From: Mycobacterium sp.
GTDB taxonomy: Bacteria; Actinomycetota; Actinomycetes; Mycobacteriales; Mycobacteriaceae
Assembly: GCA_028706695.1 (NCBI GenBank)
Contig: JAQTVU010000046.1
Coordinates: 1 to 9,422 of the forward strand
Direction: 5' to 3'
DNA: 9,422 bases
The position numbers and the translations under genes are program-made. Every line of letters starts with the position of its first letter. The first letter of the stretch is position 1. The notes under the pieces are model-generated. The model saw only the letters and a program-made list of their open reading frames with translations, was not told the origin of the DNA and did no database searches. Positions 1 to 5,601 of this stretch are shown here, piece after piece.

Positions 1-1172
1 CGCGACGATGACGCCGCTGATGACGCCGTAGGCCAGGTTGTGGGTGGCGACGGTGATCGCGACGGTGACGAGCATGACCGCGGTCTCGCTGCGCGGCATC
101 CGGCGCAGCGTGGCCGGGGCGATGCTGTGCCAGTCGAAGGTGCCGACGGCGACCATCACCATCACGGCGACGAGCGCGGCCATCGGGATCTGCGCCACCA
201 GGTCCCCGAGTCCCACGACGAGAATCAGCAGGAACAGGCCGGCGAGGAAGGTGGAGATCCGGGTGCGAGCGCCGGAGCTCTTGACGTTGATCATTGTCTG
301 GCCGATCATCGCGCAGCCGCCCATGCCGCCGAAGAACCCCGTGGCGACGTTCGCGACACCCTGTCCCCAGCTCTCGCGGGTCTTGTCGGAGTGCGTGTCG
401 GTGATGTCGTCCACCAGCTTGGCGGTCATCAGCGACTCGAGCAGGCCAACCAGGGCCATTGCGAAGGCGTACGGGGCGATCAGTCGAAGGGTTTCCGCGT
501 TGTACAGGACGTCCGGGATGAGCCACTCCGGCAACCTGCTCGGAAGCTTGCCTTCATCGCCGACGTTCGGCACCCTTAGCCGGAAGGCCATGGTCATAGC
601 GGTGAGCAACACGATCGCCACCAGCGGCGCGGGCACCGCAGTCGTCAGCATGGGCAGACCGACGATGATGACCAAGCCTGCGGCGATCATCGGATACACC
701 AACCGCGGGACATCCGTCATGTGCGGTAGCTGGGCGAGGAAGATCAAGATCGCCAGGCGTTGACGAAGCCGACCATCACCGACCGGGGAACGAACCGCAT
801 CAGCTTCGCGACACCGAGAGCACTGAGCACAATCTGCAAGATCCCGGCCAGGATCACCGTCGCCAGCAGATAGCTCAACCCGTACCCACGCGCGATCGGG
901 GCCACCACCAGCGCGATCGCCCCGGTCGCCGCGGAGATCATCGCCGGGCGACCACCGACGATCGCGATCGTCACCGCCATGGTGAACGAGGCGAACAGGC
1001 CGACCCGGGGATCGACGCCGGCGATGATCGAGAACGAGATCGCCTCCGGGATCAATGCCAACGCGACGATGAGACCGGCCAGAGACTCGGTCTTGAGATG
1101 GTTCGGGTTCCGCAGCGCCGCGACGACGTCGCTGGCCCGTACGGCTTGTTTCACACGCGTCTGTACTTCCAT
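1..1172 (-). pseudogene. SulP-family anion permease, frameshifted and cut by the left window edge
   Basis: Membrane transporter of the SulP (SLC26) family, which moves sulfate, bicarbonate or other anions, often with Na+ or H+. The ATG is at 1172; a GGAGG lies 13 bases upstream (1186-1190), a rather long spacing. The N-terminal part has the family hallmarks: LAGLIVALALIPEAISFSII (residues 31-50), VGGRPAMISAATGAI, and FVPRSVMVGFVNA. After Ala139 the frame breaks at 756 and stops at 744-746. Adding one C to the coding strand restores 251 further codons, open to base 1. They include VGLLESLMTAKLVDDIT, FFGGMGGCAMIGQTMINVKS and IPMAALVAVMVMVAVGTFDW, all typical of SulP proteins including BicA-like bicarbonate carriers. 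About 391 residues are visible. The last membrane part and any STAS domain lie outside the window. The substrate cannot be read from the sequence. No other lesion is seen, so this is either a recent mutation or a one-base sequence error. Confidence 0.9.
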
Positions 1173-1226
1173 CGGGATCAGGGATCCTCCGTGAGTCGTT
1201 CACACGGCAGTGCCGGGCACGGTGCG

Positions 1227-1289
1227 ACGGGCGGGTTGGGACCGGTGCGCGGTTGTCCGCGCACGCCGAACCAGACCCTACCCGCCCGT
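1227..1289. repeat. Nested inverted repeat (long stem-loop) in the divergent intergenic region
   Basis: The outer arms ACGGGCGGGT (1227-1236) and ACCCGCCCGT (1280-1289) are a perfect 10-base inverted repeat. Inside a T/T mismatch, GGG (1238-1240) can pair with CCC (1276-1278). At the centre GTGCGCGG (1245-1252) pairs perfectly with CCGCGCAC (1257-1264) around the loop TTGT. There is no T tract on either side, and the element sits between two gene starts. It is therefore unlikely to be a simple end-of-operon terminator; an operator or a leader RNA structure is possible. Confidence 0.6.
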
Positions 1290-1294
1290 AAAGT
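1289..1294 (+). promoter_or_regulatory. Candidate -10 element TAAAGT
   Basis: TAAAGT fits the TANNNT pattern that dominates mycobacterial -10 boxes and is the most A/T-rich hexamer in this region. No matching -35 box is visible at 17-18 bases, though many mycobacterial promoters lack one. Transcription would begin near 1300, giving a leader of about 195 bases that includes the repeats at 1311-1362 and 1397-1429. This is by-eye evidence only. Confidence 0.25.
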
Positions 1295-1310
1295 CACCCG
1301 CTTGCGCCGC

Positions 1311-1362
1311 CGGGCGTCGGCTTTGGGATGGTACGGCCCGCCGAGTCGGGCACCGACGCGCC
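1311..1362. repeat. Second nested inverted repeat upstream of the PRC/MgtE-N gene
   Basis: GCGTCGG (1314-1320) pairs with CCGACGC (1353-1359), extended by two more pairs past a one-base bulge. Within the loop GCCCG (1336-1340) pairs with CGGGC (1347-1351) around six bases. In DNA this GC-rich some such pairings arise by chance, so the structure is weaker evidence than the repeat at 1227-1289. If transcribed it would lie in the leader of the transporter operon. Confidence 0.35.
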
Positions 1363-1396
1363 CTGACGGTTTGCTGTCGGCCGTGCGGCAGGTGTT

Positions 1397-1429
1397 CACC
1401 GGCCGGTGGTGGCCACGGTCGGCGGCCAC
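1397..1429. repeat. Palindrome plus adjacent hairpin
   Basis: CACCGGCCGGTG (1397-1408) is a perfect 12-base palindrome. It abuts GTGGCC (1409-1414), which pairs with GGCCAC (1424-1429) across a nine-base loop. The position, 70-100 bases before the GTG start of the PRC/MgtE-N gene, would suit a regulator binding site. No known operator is recognised and GC-rich chance palindromes are common. Confidence 0.3.
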
Positions 1430-1433
1430 GACG

Positions 1434-1439
1434 TACGAT
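1434..1439 (+). promoter_or_regulatory. Alternative candidate -10 element TACGAT
   Basis: TACGAT also fits TANNNT and would give a short leader of about 50 bases before the GTG at 1496. No -35 box is evident. If this is the promoter, the palindrome at 1397-1408 would sit just around the -35 region, a classic operator position. On the other strand TAGGGT (complement of 1275-1280) is a comparable weak candidate for the SulP gene. Confidence 0.2.
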
Positions 1440-1484
1440 CTTGCGGCCGAGCCGGCAAACCTGCGCCCGCGCTTGCCCCGTGGT

Positions 1485-1491
1485 GAGGAGG
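1485..1491 (+). promoter_or_regulatory. Shine-Dalgarno site that fixes the GTG start at 1496
   Basis: GAGGAGG is a near-perfect match to the anti-Shine-Dalgarno sequence and ends four bases before the GTG at 1496. The overlapping GTG at 1494 is followed at once by TGA, and the frame used is closed upstream by TGA at 1484. GTG 1496 is therefore the only sensible start here. Confidence 0.75.
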
Positions 1492-1495
1492 ACGT

Positions 1496-2818
1496 GTGAG
1501 TTCGTCGAAGACGTCGGCCGAACGCCCGGTGATCCACCTGTCGCGGGTGCTACGTTCACCGGTGCTGTCCCGGTCGGGTGAGGCCGTGGGGCGGGTCGAG
1601 GACGTGATCGTGCGGTTGCGCGGGGCCGACGAGTACCCGCCGGTGACCGGGATCGTCGCCGGGGTCGGTGGCCGGCGGGTGTTCATCGGCAGCCGAGTGA
1701 TCAGCGAGTACGACCCGCATCGGGTCGTGTTGACCAAGAACAAGATTGACCTGCGCAGCTTCGAGCGCCGCGACGGCGAGGTGTTGCTGCGCGCGGATGT
1801 GCTGGGGCACCGGCTGATCGATGTGGCCGCCGTCGAGCTGGTGCGCGCCTACGACGTCGAGCTCGAGGACACCGGCGCCGGCTGGGTGCTCGCGCGGCTG
1901 GACACCCGGCGCCCGGCGAGGTTCTTCGGGCTCCTCAAACGCTCGGGCGGGCGCGCCGCGCGCGACTGGAAGGCGTTCGAACCGCTGATCGGTCACGCCC
2001 GCTCCGACGCGCTGCGACGTCACTGGGGCCGGGTCGGCGGGTTCAAGCCGGCCGAGATCGCCGATCTTCTCGAGGATGCGGACAAGGCCGAGGGCGGTGA
2101 GATCCTGGACCGGGTCCGCAGCGACCCGGAGCTGGAAGCCGACGTGTTCGAAGAACTCGACCCCGACAAGGCCAGCCGGCTGCTCGATGGCATGTCCGAC
2201 GGCGAGGTCGCGGCGCTGCTGGGCCGGATGCGCGCCGACGATGCCGCCGACGCGATCGCCGACCTGCGTCAGTCGCGGCGCCGGCGGGTGCTCGACCTGA
2301 TGCCCGCCCCGCAGCGCACCAAGGTGATCACGCTGATGGGGTTCAACCCCGAAAGCGCCGGCGGGCTGATGAACGTCGACTTCGTCTCCTGTGCCTGCGG
2401 CGCGACCGCGGCCACGGCGCTGGCGCTGATTGCCGACGCCCACACCGTGCAGCCCGAGGCGCTGGTCAAGGTCCACGTGCTCGATGAGGACGGGCGCCTA
2501 GCCGGTGTGGTGTCGGTGATCGCCCTGCTGCAGGCCGAACCGGCCCACACCGTTGCGGCGCTGATGGACCAGGATCCGGTGCGCGTCGGCGCCGCCGCCG
2601 ACCTGACCGACATCGCGCTGCTGATGGCCGACTACAACCTCTACTCCATCCCCGTGGTCGACGAGCGGGACCACCCGCTGGGGGTGGTCACCGTCGACGA
2701 CGTGCTCGAGGCCACCATCCCCGAGGACTGGCGCCGCCGCGAACCCGCCCCCCGCCCGCTCCGCGAGCGAGCCGGCGACGACGGCGATCCGGCCACGCCG
2801 GGAGGGGCAGAGGCGTGA
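1496..2818 (+). CDS. Soluble PRC-barrel / MgtE N-domain / CBS-pair protein, putative Mg2+ sensor
   Basis: 440 residues with no membrane segment. Residues about 15-85 form a PRC-barrel-like beta domain (GEAVGRVEDVIVRL, then PPVTGIVAGVGG), and about 97-145 look like a second, diverged copy. Residues about 180-285 are a MgtE intracellular N domain of short helical repeats (PAEIADLLEDAD, VFEELDPDKASRLL, DDAADAIADL). Next comes the MgtE junction motif SAGGLM (287-292), then two CBS motifs (about 295-350 and 353-410; the second contains YSIPVVDERDHPLGVVTVDD). The tail is Arg/Pro-rich. In MgtE channels the N and CBS domains bind Mg2+ and gate the pore; here the pore domain is absent. The TGA overlaps the GTG of the next gene in GTGA, so the two are very probably co-translated. 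Inference: it senses cytosolic Mg2+ or nucleotide and controls the partner transporter. Its only two cysteines are Cys299 and Cys301, at the entry to the first CBS motif. The domain calls are firm; the regulatory role is not shown. Confidence 0.92.
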   Translation: MSSSKTSAERPVIHLSRVLRSPVLSRSGEAVGRVEDVIVRLRGADEYPPVTGIVAGVGGRRVFIGSRVISEYDPHRVVLTKNKIDLRSFERRDGEVLLRADVLGHRLIDVAAVELVRAYDVELEDTGAGWVLARLDTRRPARFFGLLKRSGGRAARDWKAFEPLIGHARSDALRRHWGRVGGFKPAEIADLLEDADKAEGGEILDRVRSDPELEADVFEELDPDKASRLLDGMSDGEVAALLGRMRADDAADAIADLRQSRRRRVLDLMPAPQRTKVITLMGFNPESAGGLMNVDFVSCACGATAATALALIADAHTVQPEALVKVHVLDEDGRLAGVVSVIALLQAEPAHTVAALMDQDPVRVGAAADLTDIALLMADYNLYSIPVVDERDHPLGVVTVDDVLEATIPEDWRRREPAPRPLRERAGDDGDPATPGGAEA

Positions 2819-4449
2819 ACCCAGCCGACGACAACATCGCCCGCAGCGCGGTGCTCGACACCGCGCACCTGGGTCACATCGAGGGGGCGTTCGGGCGCAT
2901 CGCCGTCGGCGAGATCGAGCGTCCGCGCACGTTCAAGACGCGGCTGCTGACCCTGCTGGCCATTGTCGGCCCCGGGATCATCGTGATGGTCGGCGACAAC
3001 GATGCCGGCGGGGTGGCCACCTACGCCGAGGCCGGTCAGAACTACGGCTACTCCCTGCTGTGGGTCTTGTTGCTGCTGATCCCGGTGCTCGTCGTCAACC
3101 AGGAGATGGTGGTGCGGCTCGGCGCGGTCACCGGGGTCGGGCACGCCAGGCTGATCAACGAACGCTTCGGGCGCGGCTGGGGCTGGTTTTCGGTCGGTGA
3201 CCTGTTTTTGCTCAACTTTTTGACGATCGTCACCGAGTTCATCGGCATCGGCCTGGCCGCCGAGTACGTCGGCGTCTCCAAGTACGTCGTGGTGCCGATC
3301 TCGGCGGTGGGGCTGGTCGCGATCATGGCCGGCGGCAGCTTCCGGCGCTGGGAGCGGGCCATGTTCGTGTTCATCGCCGTGAGCCTGGTGCAGATCCCGA
3401 TGCTGCTGATGTCGCACCCGCGGTGGGGCCATGCGGTGACGTCTTTTGTGCTGCCGAGCATCTCGGGCGGCATGAGCTCGGACGCGGTGCTGCTGATCAT
3501 CGCCATCGTCGGCACCACCGTGGCGCCCTGGCAGCTGTTCTTTCAGCAGTCCAACGTCGTCGACAAGCGGATCACCCCCCGGTTCATCGGCTACGAACGC
3601 GCCGACACGGTACTGGGCGCCTTCGTCGTGGTCGTCGGCGCGGCGGCGCTGCTGATGACCGGCGATTGGGCGGCGCGCTCCACGGGCACCGTGGGCGGTT
3701 TCACCGACGCCGGCGCCATCGCGCACCTGCTCGGCCGGCACAGTGAGCTGCTCGGCTCGATATTCGCGATCGTGCTGTTCGATGCCTCGATCCTGGGCGC
3801 GGCCGCGGTCACCTTGTCCACCAGTTACGCGTTCGGCGATGTCTTCGGCCTCAAGCACTCGCTGCACCGCGGATTCGCCGACGCCAAACAGTTCTACCTC
3901 TCCTACACCGCGATGGTGGCGTTCGCCGCGGCGATCGTGCTGATCCCCGGCGCCCCGCTGGGCCTGATCACCACCGCCGTGCAGGCCCTCGCCGGGCTGC
4001 TGCTGCCCAGCGCCAGCGTGTTTCTGCTGCTGCTGTGCAATGACCGGGAGGTGCTGGGGCCCTGGGTGAACCGGCCGTGGCTGAACTGGGTCGCCGGGCT
4101 GATCGTCGGTGTGCTGCTGCTGTTGTCGGGGATCCTGATGGCCACCACGTTGTTTCCCGACATCGACGTCGTCGCCGTCGCCGGCTACCTGTCGCTGGTG
4201 CTGGTGGTGCTCGCCGTCGCCGCCGTTCCGGCGCTGCGTTGGCTGGGCCGCAACCGGCCCGCGCCACCGGCCCCCCGGTTGCCGGCGCGCGGGGTCGACC
4301 GCAACACCTGGCGAATGCCGCCCCTGGCGCTGCTGGAGCCGGTCACTTGGTCTCCCGGGACCCGGCTGGGCATGATCGCGCTGCGCGGATATCTCGTGAT
4401 GGGCGCCGTCCTGCTCATCGTCAAAGCGGTGCAACTCGGCGCCCGATGA
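2815..4449 (+). CDS. Nramp-fold divalent metal transporter, NRMT (Mg2+)-like
   Basis: Integral membrane protein of 544 residues with about eleven hydrophobic segments of the Nramp (SLC11) fold plus an extra C-terminal helix (about 523-540) after a Pro-rich loop. It starts at GTG 2815, nine bases after GGAGG (2801-2805), overlapping the upstream stop by four bases. Helix 1 reads GPGIIVMVGDNDAGG. Aligned to the classic GPG...DPGN motif, Asp63 is kept but the Asn becomes Gly66. Helix 6 reads VGTTVAPWQLFFQQS, so the classic Met of MPH is Ala237 and the His is Trp239. Loss of Asn and Met with retention of Asp is, from what I know of the family, the mark of Nramp-related Mg2+ transporters; the Met sulfur normally favours Mn2+/Fe2+. 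The helix-10 region with LLLCNDREVLG is conserved. Pairing with MgtE sensor domains supports Mg2+ as substrate. A Mn2+ carrier is less likely but not excluded. The family call is firm, the substrate inferred. Confidence 0.93.
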   Translation: MNPADDNIARSAVLDTAHLGHIEGAFGRIAVGEIERPRTFKTRLLTLLAIVGPGIIVMVGDNDAGGVATYAEAGQNYGYSLLWVLLLLIPVLVVNQEMVVRLGAVTGVGHARLINERFGRGWGWFSVGDLFLLNFLTIVTEFIGIGLAAEYVGVSKYVVVPISAVGLVAIMAGGSFRRWERAMFVFIAVSLVQIPMLLMSHPRWGHAVTSFVLPSISGGMSSDAVLLIIAIVGTTVAPWQLFFQQSNVVDKRITPRFIGYERADTVLGAFVVVVGAAALLMTGDWAARSTGTVGGFTDAGAIAHLLGRHSELLGSIFAIVLFDASILGAAAVTLSTSYAFGDVFGLKHSLHRGFADAKQFYLSYTAMVAFAAAIVLIPGAPLGLITTAVQALAGLLLPSASVFLLLLCNDREVLGPWVNRPWLNWVAGLIVGVLLLLSGILMATTLFPDIDVVAVAGYLSLVLVVLAVAAVPALRWLGRNRPAPPAPRLPARGVDRNTWRMPPLALLEPVTWSPGTRLGMIALRGYLVMGAVLLIVKAVQLGAR

Positions 4450-4506
4450 GCCGGGAAGTGCCGATGAGCGAAAAACAGGCGCCTGGCTCGACGAGGGCGG
4501 CGGTTA

Positions 4507-4640
4507 CAGCACACCCCGGTCGCCCCCCAGCCGGTCGCCGTCGGCGACGTGGCGGTGCGGATGCTCGTCGAGTCGAGTCGGGGCACCGGGCACCGGCCCT
4601 CGCGACTCGCGGTCGCAACCGTCGGCAGGCGGCGGCAGGA
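4507..4640 (+). pseudogene. Possible remnant resembling the C-terminal end of a LacI-type regulator
   Basis: In the frame of 4549, different from the lpqC frame, the translation contains TPVAPQPVAVGDVAVRMLVE followed about 20 residues later by RRRQESVA. The layout (QPV, small residues, AVRMLL, a linker, then RESxA) recalls the end of LacI-family sugar-binding domains. No start, no DNA-binding part and no stop near the expected end are present. If real, it is a decayed fragment. Chance similarity in GC-rich DNA is a serious alternative. Confidence 0.2.
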
Positions 4641-4641
4641 G
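4637..4641 (+). promoter_or_regulatory. Shine-Dalgarno site that fixes the TTG start of lpqC
   Basis: AGGAG ends eight bases before TTG 4650, an ideal spacing. The next in-frame candidate, GTG 4659, would be 17 bases away, and the upstream ATGs lack a comparable site and would bury the signal peptide. Confidence 0.65.
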
Positions 4642-4649
4642 TCGGTAGC

Positions 4650-5567
4650 TTGTCCTACGTGCGCTGGTTGTCGCTGGCCGTGGTGGCGGTGTGTCTGGTG
4701 GGCTGCGGCGTTCGGCACGTCAAGGCGGCCGGCGCCCGGGACGTCTTTAGCACGTTGCATTCCGGCAGGTTGGAACGCAGCTACATGGTGCACGTGCCGC
4801 CCGGCGATCCCGTCGGGCTGGTGCTGAGCCTGCACGGCGGCGGCGGCACCGGGATCGGGCAGCGGGGCTTGACCGGCTTCGACAGCGTCGCCGATGCCCA
4901 CAACCTGCTGGTGGTCTATCCCGACGGGTACGACAAGAGCTGGGCCGACGGGCGAGGCGCGTCGCCGGCGGATCGCCACCACGTCGACGACGTCGGGTTT
5001 CTGGTGGCGCTGGCGGGCAAGCTGCAGGACGACTACGACATCGCCCCCGGGCGTGTCTTCGCCACCGGGATGTCCAACGGGGGCTTCATGTCCACCAGGT
5101 TGGCCTGCGACCGGGCCGACGTCTTCTCCGCCATCGCGCCCGTGGCGGGCACCCTGGGCGTGGGCGTGGCGTGCAACCCGTCGCGGCCGGTGTCGGTGTG
5201 GGAGGCCCACGGGACGGCTGATCCGCTGGTGCCGTTCAAGGGCGGGAAAGTCCGTGGCCGCGGTGGGGTCAGCCACTCCGTGTCGGCCGACAGCATGGTC
5301 GGCAAGTGGCGCACGGTCGACGGCTGCAACGGCGACCCGTCGGCGGACGTGCTGCCCTCCGCGGGGGATGGCACCGTCGTGCACCGCCTCGCGGCCACCG
5401 GATGCGCGGCGTCCACCGAGGTGGTCTTCTACCAGATCGACAGGGGCGGGCACACCTGGCCGGGTGGTCAGCAATACTTGCCCAGGGCGGTCATCGGTCC
5501 CACGACGCGTGCGCTCGACGGGTCGGAGTCCATCGCGCAGTTTTTCCTGGCGCACCTGCGGGGCTAA
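4650..5567 (+). CDS. lpqC: LpqC-like lipoprotein esterase (poly-hydroxybutyrate depolymerase family)
   Basis: Secreted, membrane-anchored alpha/beta-hydrolase of 305 residues. It starts at TTG 4650, chosen for its well-spaced AGGAG and because it gives a clean lipoprotein signal: one Arg, a hydrophobic stretch, then the lipobox LVGC with Cys19 as the lipid-bearing residue. The catalytic parts are in order: LHGGGGTG (about 61-68, oxyanion loop), VVYPDGYDKSWADGR, GMSNGGFM with nucleophile Ser142, DPLVPF with Asp191, and GGHTWPGG with His268. Four cysteines after the lipobox suit an exported protein. Members act on polyesters, feruloyl or short acyl esters; the natural substrate is unknown. It converges on nei, as lpqC (Rv3298c) does in M. 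tuberculosis. There is no sign that it works with the transporter genes 200 bases upstream on the same strand, though read-through is possible. Confidence 0.9.
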   Translation: MSYVRWLSLAVVAVCLVGCGVRHVKAAGARDVFSTLHSGRLERSYMVHVPPGDPVGLVLSLHGGGGTGIGQRGLTGFDSVADAHNLLVVYPDGYDKSWADGRGASPADRHHVDDVGFLVALAGKLQDDYDIAPGRVFATGMSNGGFMSTRLACDRADVFSAIAPVAGTLGVGVACNPSRPVSVWEAHGTADPLVPFKGGKVRGRGGVSHSVSADSMVGKWRTVDGCNGDPSADVLPSAGDGTVVHRLAATGCAASTEVVFYQIDRGGHTWPGGQQYLPRAVIGPTTRALDGSESIAQFFLAHLRG

Positions 5568-5577
5568 GCGGGGCTAA
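5558..5577 (+). repeat. Tandem 10-base duplication across the lpqC stop codon
   Basis: GCGGGGCTAA occurs twice in direct contact (5558-5567 and 5568-5577). The first copy contains the lpqC stop TAA; the second places another TAA one frame over. It lies in the 34-base gap between the convergent lpqC and nei ends. It looks like a small slippage duplication without clear function. No terminator hairpin is seen in this gap. Confidence 0.7.
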
Positions 5578-5601
5578 GACCGTGCGCAAGTTGGCGGCGG
5601 T

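Larger units (their letters stand above)
1173..1495. other. Divergent intergenic region between the SulP gene and the PRC/MgtE-N gene
   Basis: This 323-base stretch lies between the start codons of two divergent genes, so it should carry both promoters. I see no gene in it; the short open frames crossing it have no recognisable protein and no good ribosome site. It holds a 63-base nested inverted repeat (1227-1289), a second nested pair (1311-1362), a 12-base perfect palindrome and a neighbouring hairpin (1397-1429). I looked for the conserved blocks of an M-box Mg2+ riboswitch and did not find them. Confidence 0.8.
4450..4649 (+). other. Spacer between the transporter gene and lpqC, no convincing gene
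   Basis: These 200 bases hold two in-frame ATGs (4446, overlapping the transporter stop as ATGA, and 4464) that run on into lpqC. They would add an Arg-rich, low-complexity extension ahead of the lipoprotein signal, which is implausible. A 10-base palindrome, CAGGCGCCTG, lies at 4476-4485, a tandem GGGCACC doublet at 4581-4594, and a short inverted repeat GTCGC/GCGAC at 4534-4548. No T-rich terminator is seen. The lpqC promoter should lie here or further upstream, but I cannot place it. Confidence 0.6.

Noticed and set aside
38..763. Plus-strand open frames of up to 241 codons opposite the SulP gene
   Set aside because: The minus strand translates to a clear SulP protein over the same bases; the plus-strand products are Ser/Thr/Arg-rich with no motif.
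1482..1495. GGTGAGGAGG as a possible M-box (Mg2+ riboswitch) block
   Set aside because: It only partly resembles the GGTGAGGCTCC block, the other M-box blocks are missing, and the string is better explained as the ribosome site of the GTG at 1496.
2641..4434. 597-codon open frame on the minus strand opposite the transporter gene
   Set aside because: Its product is a Gln/His/Asp/Arg-rich string with no domain, typical of the antisense of a GC-rich membrane-protein gene. The plus-strand protein is clearly real.
4077..4649. In-frame upstream extension of lpqC, including ATG 4446 and ATG 4464
   Set aside because: It would place an Arg-rich unstructured segment before the lipoprotein signal, and much of it overlaps the transporter coding region. 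TTG 4650 with AGGAG eight bases before it gives a normal signal peptide.
4185..5555. 456-codon minus-strand frame across the spacer and lpqC
   Set aside because: Arg/His/Gly/Pro-rich product without domains; antisense shadow of lpqC, whose catalytic motifs are intact.
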